Source: Comamonadaceae bacterium
GTDB taxonomy: Bacteria > Pseudomonadota > Gammaproteobacteria > Burkholderiales > Burkholderiaceae_C
DNA: 64,000 nucleotides
Assembly (NCBI GenBank): GCA_027484575.1
Contig: JAIXSQ010000010.1
Span: 1-64,000 of the forward strand
Reading direction: 5' to 3'
Below are positions 38,350-45,064 of the stretch, piece after piece (positions within the stretch are counted from its first letter, which is position 1; the number at the start of each line of letters is the position of its first letter). The notes under the pieces are model-generated. The model was not told where the DNA came from and did not search any database. It worked only from the letters and a program-made list of their open reading frames with translations. The translations under genes were made by a program, and so were the position numbers.

Positions 38350-39525
38350 ATGCGCCGCCGCCTCCTGCACCGCAACGCGCGCCGCCTCGCGTCCGCCGCG
38401 CTGGCCGCGCTCGTCGCCCTGGTGACCGGCACCGCCGCGGCCCAGGCGCCGGCCGCGTCCGCCACCGCCGATGCGGCGCAGCAGCGCCAGCGCAACCAGG
38501 CCGCCTCGTTCGTGCTCACCCGCTCGACCACGCTCGCCATCGTGCGTGCCGAGTGCCGCACGGTGATGCAGCCGGGGCCGCTGCGGGTGGAGGAGATCGC
38601 CAGCAACTGGTGGTTCCGCAACCGCGACGCGATCGATGCGGCCAATGGCTGGCTGCAGCGCTCGCTGGGGCAGCTGCAGGCCCGCGACCCCGCCGCGCAC
38701 CGGCAGGCCAGCGTCGAGTTCGTCGCCACCCTGTCGCAGCAGGTGCTCGAGACGCTGCGCACCCAGTTCCGCCGCCAGCTGCCCGACGATGCCGCCTGCC
38801 AGCAGGCACTGCGGCCCTACGACGAGCAGCAGCTGGACATCGAACGCATGGGCACGCTCACCGAACTGGCGCGCTTCGGCGACGTCTGGGACACGCTCAA
38901 GGGCATCCGCGCCGAGCCGGGCTGGCAGCCTCCGCCCGAGGCGCAGCGCACCTACGAGGCGCAGGTCACCCCTGGCCCGCTGCCGCCGCTGCTGGCCAGC
39001 CTCGATGCCGCGCAGCGCGCGCGCGAGAACGGCGACGGCCCGGCGATGGCGCGTGCCTATGCCTCGATGGCCGAGCGCGGCGACGCCCGCGCGGCGCTCA
39101 CGCTGGGCCGGCTGCACCGCGCCGGCGACCTGCTGCCCCAGGACGCCGGCCTGGCCTACGGCTGGTTCCACCGGGCCTACGTGGGCGGGCAGGGCGCGGG
39201 CCTGGCCGAACTGGCCGACGCCTGGCGCGACGGGCTGGGCGTGACCGCCGACCCGCGCACCGCCTGGGCCGCCTACCTGGTGGCCGGCGCGATCACGCGC
39301 GAGCCGGCCGAGCGGCAGCGGGCGCAGGACGCCGCCCTGGCCCTGCAGCCCCGCCTGGCCGAGGCCGACCGCGCCGCCGTGGCCTGCCTGCGCGTGGCCG
39401 ACCTCGAGGCCGCCCTGGCCGGTCCGTTGCCCGCCGGTGCGCCGCGCTCGGCCCTGCCCGATCCGCAGCGCCGGATCGGCTCGCTGGTGCCCGCGCTGGC
39501 GCCGCTCGCGCAGCGCTGCGGCTGA
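38350..39525 (+). CDS. Periplasmic Sel1-like repeat protein
   Basis: The 391-residue protein has an Arg-rich N-terminus and a signal peptide (ALAALVALVTGTAAAQ, cut near residue 32), a helical middle (VLTRSTTLAIVRAECRTVMQ, RNRDAIDAANGWLQRSLGQL) with a few Cys, and a C-terminal region with about two Sel1-like helical repeats (ARAYASMAERGDARAALTLG, LAYGWFHRAYVGGQGAGLAE, TAWAAYLVAGAI). Sel1 repeats mediate protein contacts. No enzyme motif is visible. It starts four bases after the hydratase stop, so it may share its transcript, but its content is unrelated to lipid metabolism. Confidence 0.75.
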   Translation: MRRRLLHRNARRLASAALAALVALVTGTAAAQAPAASATADAAQQRQRNQAASFVLTRSTTLAIVRAECRTVMQPGPLRVEEIASNWWFRNRDAIDAANGWLQRSLGQLQARDPAAHRQASVEFVATLSQQVLETLRTQFRRQLPDDAACQQALRPYDEQQLDIERMGTLTELARFGDVWDTLKGIRAEPGWQPPPEAQRTYEAQVTPGPLPPLLASLDAAQRARENGDGPAMARAYASMAERGDARAALTLGRLHRAGDLLPQDAGLAYGWFHRAYVGGQGAGLAELADAWRDGLGVTADPRTAWAAYLVAGAITREPAERQRAQDAALALQPRLAEADRAAVACLRVADLEAALAGPLPAGAPRSALPDPQRRIGSLVPALAPLAQRCG

Positions 39526-39548
39526 GCCCGGCATGGCATGGCGGCCCC

Positions 39549-39554
39549 TATGAT
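39549..39554 (+). promoter_or_regulatory. Near-consensus -10 box placing the start of the DGPF gene at its transcription start
   Basis: TATGAT matches the -10 hexamer at 5 of 6 positions and ends eight bases before the ATG at 39562. Transcription would begin at or next to the ATG, leaving no room for a Shine-Dalgarno, so the ECF42 module mRNA may be leaderless. Confidence 0.45.
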
Positions 39555-39561
39555 GGCCGCC

Positions 39562-39912
39562 ATGCCCTCCTACCTGCTGCTCATCGTCGAGGAGCCCGGC
39601 CAGCGGGCCAGCCGCACCGAGGCCGAGGGCCAGGCCGTGTTCGGCCGGATGGTGGCGTGGTCGCAGGCGCTGCAGCAGCGCGGCGTGCTGCGCGCCGTCG
39701 AATCGCTGCAGTCGGGCGGCACCCGGGTGCAGGTGCGCGGCGGCGAGGCCCGCCTGCTCGACGGCCCGTTCGCCGAGGCCAAGGAACTGGTCGGCGGCTT
39801 CTTCCTCGTGGACGTGCCCGACGAGGCCGCGGCGGTGGCGCTGGCGCGCGACTGCCCGGCCGCCGCCTGGGCAACCATCGAGGTCCGCGCCACCGGGCCT
39901 TGCTACACCTGA
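39562..39912 (+). CDS. YciI/DGPF-domain protein of an ECF42 module
   Basis: The 116-residue protein has MPSYLLLIVEEPG, WSQALQQRGVLRAVESL, and the DGPF signature ARLLDGPFAEAKELVGGFFL (residues about 63-82). DGPF proteins are the usual gene partners of ECF42 sigma factors, and one lies downstream at 40546. The YciI-like ferredoxin fold suggests a small dimeric protein; the function is not known. I chose ATG 39562, where homology starts, over ATG 39550 and 39538. A -10-like TATGAT sits directly before it. Confidence 0.88.
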   Translation: MPSYLLLIVEEPGQRASRTEAEGQAVFGRMVAWSQALQQRGVLRAVESLQSGGTRVQVRGGEARLLDGPFAEAKELVGGFFLVDVPDEAAAVALARDCPAAAWATIEVRATGPCYT

Positions 39913-40007
39913 GGGTTTCCGACGGCCCGGCGGCGCCCGATCCGCGCCGGGCCGATGCGTCGTGCAGGACTAGGGCCCCGTCGGGCCCGAGCGAAAGGAC
40001 ATCCGCC

Positions 40008-40100
40008 ATGCTGCGCACCAGCAACAGCCCCCGCCCTTGGCTCGGCACCCGCGCCGACGAGGCCGTCGGCAAGCGCCTGCGCGCGCCGGGGGCGCCGTGA
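40008..40100 (+). CDS. Small ORF (30 aa) between DGPF and SRPBCC genes
   Basis: A 30-codon reading frame (MLRTSNSPRPWLGTRADEAV, then a basic tail) starts at an ATG with a strong ribosome site, GAAAGGA, seven bases upstream, and its TGA overlaps the next gene's ATG (TGATG at 40098-40102). The arrangement looks like translational coupling, so it could be a leader or a true micro-protein. The peptide resembles nothing I recognise. It may instead be a fragment of a second DGPF-type gene. Coding is not proven. Confidence 0.45.
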   Translation: MLRTSNSPRPWLGTRADEAVGKRLRAPGAP

Positions 40101-40537
40101 TGGACGCGCCGGACGACCGCACCCTGGCCACCAGCCGCCGGGTGGCCGCCACGCCGGCCCAGGTCTGGGACGCCATCGCCGATCCCGTGCGGCTGGCCCG
40201 CTGGTGGGGCCCGGCGGGCTTTCGCAACCACTTCGCCACCTGCGAGTTCCGCACCGGCGGCCGCTGGCTGCACACCATGGAAGGCCCGGACGGCAGGCGC
40301 TACCCCAACGAGGCCGTGTTCGAGGTGGTCGAGCCCACGGCGCGCGTGGTGGTGCGGCACCTGGGCCCCGACTTCCGCCTGGCCATCACGCTGCAGCCCG
40401 AGGCCGGCGGCACCCGGGTGGGCTGGGTGCAGGCCTTCGACGACCCGGCGGTGTGCGCGCAGTTGCGCGGCATCTGCGAGCCGGCGAACGCGCAGAACCT
40501 CGACCGCCTGCAGGCCGAGCTGGCCCGCGGCCCCTGA
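40100..40537 (+). CDS. SRPBCC (AHSA1/START-like) domain protein of the ECF42 module
   Basis: The 145-residue protein has the helix-grip SRPBCC fold: TSRRVAATPAQVWDAIADPV, RLARWWGPAGFRNHFATCEF, and GGRWLHTMEGPDGRRYPNEA, then GTRVGWVQAFDDPAV and a long C-terminal helix. This is the typical AHSA1/Yuab-like domain that makes a hydrophobic ligand pocket. Such proteins are frequent neighbours of DGPF proteins and ECF42 sigma factors. The ATG at 40100 overlaps the micro-ORF stop; an in-frame ATG at 40037 would add 21 basic residues. The ligand is unknown. Confidence 0.87.
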   Translation: MDAPDDRTLATSRRVAATPAQVWDAIADPVRLARWWGPAGFRNHFATCEFRTGGRWLHTMEGPDGRRYPNEAVFEVVEPTARVVVRHLGPDFRLAITLQPEAGGTRVGWVQAFDDPAVCAQLRGICEPANAQNLDRLQAELARGP

Positions 40538-40545
40538 ACGCAGGC

Positions 40546-41826
40546 ATGCACGGCGTGGACAAGGCGATCGCCACCGCGTGGCGGCAGGAAGCGGCCCGGG
40601 TCGTGGCCGCGGCCGCGCGGCTGGTGCGCGATGTCGCCGTGGCCGAGGACCTGGCGCAGGAGGCGCTGCTGGAGGCGCTGGCCCACTGGCCCGCGCAGGG
40701 CCTGCCGCAGCGGCCGGGTGCCTGGCTCACCACGGTGGCGCGCCGCAAGGCGCTCGACTGGCTGCGCCAGCAGGCGCTGCAGGCGGGCAAGCACGACGAA
40801 CTCGCCGCCGACCTCGTCGCCGCCGAGGCCCACTTGGCGCCCGACACGGCGGCCGTGGTCCAGGCCGCGCAGGACGACGCGATCGGCGACGACCTGCTGC
40901 GCTTGATCTTCATCGCCTGCCACCCCGTGCTGCCGCTGGACGGCCGGGTGGCGCTCACGCTGCGGCTGCTGGGCGGGCTGTCCACGGCCGAGATCGCGCG
41001 TGCCTGCCTGGTGCCCGAGCCCACGATCGCGCAGCGCATCGTGCGCGCCAAGCACACGCTGCGCGAGGCCGGCGTGCCCTTCGAGGCGCCGCGGGCCGAG
41101 GCGCTGCACGAGCGGCTGGCCGCCGTGCACGAGGTCGTCTACCTGGTCTTCAACGAGGGCTACACCGCCACGGCGGGCGAGGACTGGATGCGGCCGGCGC
41201 TGGCGCAGGAGGCCTTGCGGCTGGCGCGCATGCTGGCCGAGCTCACGCCCGGGGCCGCCGAGTCGCAGGGCCTGCTGGCGCTGCTGGAGCTGCAGGCGTC
41301 GCGCATGGCCGCGCGCACCGACGCCCAGGGCGCGCCGGTGCTGCTGGCCGACCAGGACCGCAGCCGCTGGGACCGCCTGCTGATCCGCCGCGGCCTCGCC
41401 GCGCTGGCGCGGGCCGAGGCACTGTCGGCGCAGCGCGGCCCCTACACGCTGCAGGCCGCCATCGCCGCCTGCCATGCGCGGGCGACGGCGCATGCCGACA
41501 CCCACTGGGCGCGCATCGCCGCGCTGTACGGGGAGCTGGCACGCCGCCAGCCCTCACCCGTGGTGGAGCTGAACCGGGCCGTGGCGGTGGGCATGGCCCA
41601 GGGGCCCGCGGCCGGGCTGGCCATCGCCGACGCGCTGCGCAGCGACCCGGCGCTGCAGCGCTACCACTGGCTCGAGGCCGTGCGGGGCGACCTGCTGGCC
41701 CGGCTGGGCCGCCACGCCGAGGCGCGCCAGGCGCTGCTGGCCGCCGCCGCGCTGGCCGGCAATGCGCGCGAGCGGGCGCTGCTGCAGGCGCGGGCGCAGG
41801 CGCTGGCCGACCACGCCGGCGGCTAG
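40546..41826 (+). CDS. ECF42-type RNA polymerase sigma factor with C-terminal TPR-like extension
   Basis: The 426-residue protein is a sigma-70 factor of the ECF type with region 2 (VAEDLAQEALLEALAHWPAQ, WLTTVARRKALDWLRQQAL), region 4 (LLGGLSTAEIARACLVPEPT, then RAKHTLREAGVPFEAP) and a C-terminal part of about 240 residues with VVYLVFNEGYTATAGEDWMR and repeated helical hairpins (SPVVELNRAVAVGMAQGPAA). The NEGYTA block and TPR-like tail mark ECF42, which is not controlled by an anti-sigma factor; the tail itself is needed for activity. It should direct transcription of its own DGPF/SRPBCC genes. Its TAG shares CTAG with the convergent H-NS-like gene. Confidence 0.92.
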   Translation: MHGVDKAIATAWRQEAARVVAAAARLVRDVAVAEDLAQEALLEALAHWPAQGLPQRPGAWLTTVARRKALDWLRQQALQAGKHDELAADLVAAEAHLAPDTAAVVQAAQDDAIGDDLLRLIFIACHPVLPLDGRVALTLRLLGGLSTAEIARACLVPEPTIAQRIVRAKHTLREAGVPFEAPRAEALHERLAAVHEVVYLVFNEGYTATAGEDWMRPALAQEALRLARMLAELTPGAAESQGLLALLELQASRMAARTDAQGAPVLLADQDRSRWDRLLIRRGLAALARAEALSAQRGPYTLQAAIAACHARATAHADTHWARIAALYGELARRQPSPVVELNRAVAVGMAQGPAAGLAIADALRSDPALQRYHWLEAVRGDLLARLGRHAEARQALLAAAALAGNARERALLQARAQALADHAGG

Positions 41827-42098
41827 GACTTCGGCCCGGCCAGCGGCCGCTCGGTGTAGCGCGACTTGCGCTTCTTCTTCTTGGCCGGGGCGGGCGGTGG
41901 TGGGGTGGGCGCGGCCTTGTCGGCCCGCGCCTCGCGGGGCGCCAGGCCCAGGTCCTCGGCGGTCAGCCCGTAGAACGCGATCGCGGCCTTGATGCGCGCG
42001 ATCACCTCCTGCACCTCGTGCCGGCGCACCTCCTCGGCCTGCTGCTTGAGCTGCTCGATCTCGGCGAGCAGGTCGCTGTAGGTCTTGCGGTCGGGCAT
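41823..42098 (-). CDS. H-NS-family protein with an altered C-terminus
   Basis: The 91-residue protein has the H-NS oligomerisation helices (YSDLLAEIEQLKQQAEEVRR, VIARIKAAIAFYGLTAEDLG) and a Pro/Ala linker with a KKKKRKSRY basic patch. The C-terminal DNA-binding segment usual in the family (a Y-R/N-P...T-W-S-G-R-G-R-x-P core) is absent; the protein stops at YTERPLAGPKS. It could be a short modulator that oligomerises with full-length H-NS-like proteins, or bind DNA only through the basic tract. The ATG complement of 42096-42098 is preferred; upstream codons in frame are Arg/Pro-rich shadow sequence. Confidence 0.8.
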   Translation of the reverse strand: MPDRKTYSDLLAEIEQLKQQAEEVRRHEVQEVIARIKAAIAFYGLTAEDLGLAPREARADKAAPTPPPPAPAKKKKRKSRYTERPLAGPKS

Positions 42099-42211
42099 CG
42101 GGACTCCGGTCGTGCGGTCGGCCCGGCAGTCTACGGCCGCCGGGCGCGGCCGGGTGGCCGTGGGGCCCGGCCCGGCCGGGCTGCCGCGGCGTGTGCGGGA
42201 CAATGGCGCCC

Positions 42212-42697
42212 ATGAGCCGCAACCCGCCCGCCGGTCCCGTGTCTTTCGAACCCGAGTTCGTCGCCGGCCTGAAGACCATCTTCGAGGAACGCATCACCTT
42301 CAACCGCGTGCTGGGCCTCGAGATCCTGGAGATGCATGCCGCGCACGTGCTCGGCCGCATCCGCATGCAACCGCAGCTGGTGGGCCACTACGCCCACAAC
42401 AGGCTGCACGGCGGCGTCGTCGCCGCGGGCCTGGACGCCATGGGCGGGCTGGCCTGCATGGCCGCGATCGGCGCGCGGCACCTGGACGAGCCGCCCGAGC
42501 AGCGGCTGCACCGCTTCGGCAAGCTGGGCACCATCGACCTGCGCATCGACTACCTGCGCCCCGCCATCGGCGAGGCCTTCACCCTGCGCGCCGAGGTGCT
42601 GCGGCTGGGCTCGCGCGTGGCCTCGACCCGGATGGAGTTCCTGGGCCCCGACGGCAAGCTGCTGTCCACCGGCTCGGCCGCCTACATCGTCTCCTGA
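42212..42697 (+). CDS. Hotdog-fold thioesterase (PaaI/YiiD-like)
   Basis: The 161-residue protein has a single hotdog domain: FNRVLGLEILEMHAAHVLGR, VGHYAHNRLHGGVVAAGLDA (the HGG loop carrying the catalytic-site pattern), KLGTIDLRIDYLRPAIGEAF, and STRMEFLGPDGKLLSTGSAA. It probably hydrolyses an acyl-CoA or acyl-ACP thioester; the physiological substrate is unknown. GACAAT at 42199-42204 stands eight bases before the ATG, so translation may begin at a leaderless transcript end. It precedes aroD by three bases. An in-frame ATG at 42203 is also possible. Confidence 0.85.
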   Translation: MSRNPPAGPVSFEPEFVAGLKTIFEERITFNRVLGLEILEMHAAHVLGRIRMQPQLVGHYAHNRLHGGVVAAGLDAMGGLACMAAIGARHLDEPPEQRLHRFGKLGTIDLRIDYLRPAIGEAFTLRAEVLRLGSRVASTRMEFLGPDGKLLSTGSAAYIVS

Positions 42698-42700
42698 GCC

Positions 42701-43471
42701 ATGTCCGCCATGCGCCCCATCACCCTCCAGGGCCGGCCGCTGGCCGGTGGCCGCCTGCCCGCCGTGTGCGTTCCGCTGGTGGCGCACACCGCCGACGCGC
42801 TGCTGGCCGAGGCCGCCGCGGCCGCGGCGGCCGGGCCCGACCTGCTCGAGTGGCGGGTCGACTTCTTCGATGCCATCGCCGACACCGCGGCGGTGGTCGC
42901 GGTGGCGCGCGCGCTGCGCCATGCCACCGGTCTGCCGCTGCTGTTCACCCGCCGCTCGCAGCGCGAGGGCGGCCAGGCCATCCCGCTGGACGAGGCCGGC
43001 GTGCTGGCGCTGCAGCAGGCGGTGTGCACCGGCGATGCGGCCGACCTGGTCGACGTCGAGATGGAGGCGGATCCCGCGCACGTCGGCGCCATGCGGGCCG
43101 CCACCACCGCCGCGGGCATCGGGCTGGTGCTGTCGTTCCACGACTTCCAGCGCACGCCGCCGGCCGACGAACTGCTGGCGCGCTACCGCCGGATGGCCGC
43201 GCTGGGCGCCGACGTGGCCAAGATCGCGGTGATGCCGCAGGCGCCGGCCGACGTGCTGGCGCTGCTGCAGGCCACGCTGGCGGCCAGCGAGGCGCTGGCG
43301 ATCCCGGTGGCGGGCATGGCGATGGGCGGGCTGGGCGCGGTGTCGCGGCTGGCCGGCGGCGCCTTCGGCTCGGCCCTGACCTTCGGCGTGGGCCAGGCGG
43401 CCTCGGCGCCGGGGCAGCTGCCCGTGGCCGGCCTGCGCGCGGCGCTGGACCTGCTGGGCCGCGCAGCCTGA
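42701..43471 (+). CDS. aroD: 3-Dehydroquinate dehydratase, type I
   Basis: AroD catalyses the third step of the shikimate pathway through a Schiff base. The 256-residue protein shows LLEWRVDFFD (substrate-binding Glu-Trp-Arg), LLFTRRSQREGG, LSFHDFQRTP with the catalytic His, and ADVAKIAVMPQAP with the Schiff-base Lys. Length and order match the type I enzyme (about 250 aa), the TIM-barrel form. Most betaproteobacteria use the type II enzyme AroQ for biosynthesis, so this type I copy may serve quinate/shikimate use or be an extra enzyme. It is two codons behind the thioesterase gene, probably on one transcript. Confidence 0.92.
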   Translation: MSAMRPITLQGRPLAGGRLPAVCVPLVAHTADALLAEAAAAAAAGPDLLEWRVDFFDAIADTAAVVAVARALRHATGLPLLFTRRSQREGGQAIPLDEAGVLALQQAVCTGDAADLVDVEMEADPAHVGAMRAATTAAGIGLVLSFHDFQRTPPADELLARYRRMAALGADVAKIAVMPQAPADVLALLQATLAASEALAIPVAGMAMGGLGAVSRLAGGAFGSALTFGVGQAASAPGQLPVAGLRAALDLLGRAA

Positions 43472-43472
43472 A

Positions 43473-43494
43473 CCCGCCACGCGGCCCTGGCGGG
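43473..43494. terminator. Weak stem-loop between convergent aroD and AI-2E transporter genes
   Basis: CCCGCCA (43473-43479) pairs with TGGCGGG (43488-43494). There is no T-run; it could be a Rho-assisted end for both genes. Confidence 0.35.
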
Positions 43495-43499
43495 CGCGT

Positions 43500-44597
43500 T
43501 CAGTCGTCCGCCGGCGGCCGGGTCGCGCCGACCTCGCGCCGCACCTCGGTCAGCAGCCGCCAGCCCACCAGGAACAGCGCGGCGATCACGGGCCCGATCA
43601 CGAAGCCGTTCAGGCCCACCAGGCTGATACCCCCGACGGTGGCCACCAGGATCAGGTAGTCGGGCATCTTGGTGTCGCGGCCCACCAGCATGGGCCGCAG
43701 CAGGTTGTCCACCAGCCCGATCACCAGCACGCCCCAGGCGGTCAGGCCCAGGCCGGCCAGCAGCTGCCCGGTGAACAGCTCGTACAGCGCCACCGGGCCC
43801 CACACCAGCGCCGCGCCCACCGCGGGCAGCAGCGACAGCAGCGCCATCAGGGTGCCCCACAGCACCGCGCCGGGGATGCCCAGCACCCAGAAGGCCAGCC
43901 CGCCCAGCGCACCCTGCACCAGCGCCACCACCACGTTGCCCTTGACCGTGGCCCGCACGACGGTGACGAACTGCCCCAGCAGGCGGCGCGTCTGGGCCGG
44001 CTGCAGCGGCACCGACTGCTCGATGCGCGCGGCCAGCTGGCCGCCGTCGCGCAGGAAGAAGAACAGCACGTACAGCATGATGAAGAACGAGACCACGAAG
44101 TCCAGCGTCACCTGGCCGACGCCCAGCACGCCGCTGGTGATGGCCTGCGTGCTCTTGGTCAGCACCTCGCCGGCGCGCTGCAGCAGCGAGGGCAGGTCGT
44201 TCAGGCCGAAGCGCTGCAGCACCACCTGGGCCCAGGACGGCAGCGCGTCGAGCACCCGCTGCACCCACTGCGAGGGCTGGACCTGGCCCGAGCGCACCCC
44301 CTGCACCAGCACCGAGGCCTGCTCGACCACCGAGGCGCTGACCATGAACAGCGGCAGGATCACGATCACCACGATGGTCAGCAGGGTCAGCGCCGCGGCC
44401 AGCGAGGGCCGGCGCACCGCCCGCAGCGCGCGCTGGTGCATGGGCCAGAACACGATGGCCAGGAACAGCGCCCACAGCAGCGCGCCGGCCAGCGGCCACA
44501 GCACCAGCGCGAACGCGGCGGTGAGGACCACCACTAGCCACAGCAGCGTCTTGTGCTCCAGCGCGGGCGAGCGCAGCGGGTCGGGAGGCGTGGACAT
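43500..44597 (-). CDS. AI-2E-family transporter (PerM-like permease)
   Basis: The 365-residue membrane protein has about eight helices in the AI-2E/PerM layout: LWPLAGALLWALFLAIVFWP, LLTIVVIVILPLFMVSASVV, a soluble loop of about 90 residues (SGQVQPSQWVQRVLDALPS), then FFIMLYVLFFFLRDGGQLAA, GALGGLAFWVLGIPGAVLWG, LSLLPAVGAALVWGPVALYE and VGLNGFVIGPVIAALFLVGW. The family includes TqsA (autoinducer-2 export), Na+/H+ antiporters and uncharacterised permeases, so autoinducer transport is not implied. It sits between convergent aroD and the thioesterase gene; the start ATG follows GAGGCGTGGAC. Confidence 0.9.
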   Translation of the reverse strand: MSTPPDPLRSPALEHKTLLWLVVVLTAAFALVLWPLAGALLWALFLAIVFWPMHQRALRAVRRPSLAAALTLLTIVVIVILPLFMVSASVVEQASVLVQGVRSGQVQPSQWVQRVLDALPSWAQVVLQRFGLNDLPSLLQRAGEVLTKSTQAITSGVLGVGQVTLDFVVSFFIMLYVLFFFLRDGGQLAARIEQSVPLQPAQTRRLLGQFVTVVRATVKGNVVVALVQGALGGLAFWVLGIPGAVLWGTLMALLSLLPAVGAALVWGPVALYELFTGQLLAGLGLTAWGVLVIGLVDNLLRPMLVGRDTKMPDYLILVATVGGISLVGLNGFVIGPVIAALFLVGWRLLTEVRREVGATRPPADD

Positions 44598-44606
44598 GGC
44601 GCGAGC

Positions 44607-45026
44607 CTAGCGGTGCTCGATGGGGCGCGGCTTTCCGTTGTCGTCGATGGCCACGTAGGTCAGCGACGCTTCCGTCACCTTGACGAACCGGCCCTGCGCA
44701 CGGAAGCGCTCGGCATAGACCTCGACCTGCACCGTGATCGAGGTGCGGCCGATGCGGGTGACCGTGGCGTAGAAGGACAGGATGTCGCCCACGCGCACCG
44801 GCTGCTTGAAGATGAACTCGTTGACCGCGACCGTGGCCATGCGGCCGGCCACGTGCCGCGCCGGGATCACCGAGCCGGCCAGGTCGACCTGGGCCATGAC
44901 CCAGCCGCCAAAGATGTCGCCGTTGCCGTTGGTGTCGGCCGGCATCGGGATCACCTTGAGCACCAGCTCCTTGTCGGACGGCGGCGTGCTGGGACCCAGG
45001 GACGGGGGGTTGGAAGGAGCGGACAT
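44607..45026 (-). CDS. Acyl-CoA thioesterase YciA-like
   Basis: The 139-residue hotdog protein has LVLKVIPMPADTNGNGDIFG, GGWVMAQVDLAGSVIPARHV, and MATVAVNEFIFKQPVRVGDI, typical of YciA/BACH thioesterases (the GDIFGGWV loop with catalytic Asp, and Asn in the first block). YciA hydrolyses many acyl-CoAs and helps control the CoA pool and membrane fatty acids. It is divergent to the ABC exporter gene, with the two ATGs 39 bases apart. The ATG complement of 45024-45026 is chosen; an in-frame ATG six bases upstream adds only two residues. Confidence 0.9.
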   Translation of the reverse strand: MSAPSNPPSLGPSTPPSDKELVLKVIPMPADTNGNGDIFGGWVMAQVDLAGSVIPARHVAGRMATVAVNEFIFKQPVRVGDILSFYATVTRIGRTSITVQVEVYAERFRAQGRFVKVTEASLTYVAIDDNGKPRPIEHR

Positions 45027-45064
45027 GGTCACAATCTGTCGGAAGAACGAGAGGATTGTCCCCG

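Noticed and set aside
42701..43471. Treating aroD as part of a quinate-degradation cluster
   Set aside because: No quinate dehydrogenase, transporter or protocatechuate genes are nearby.
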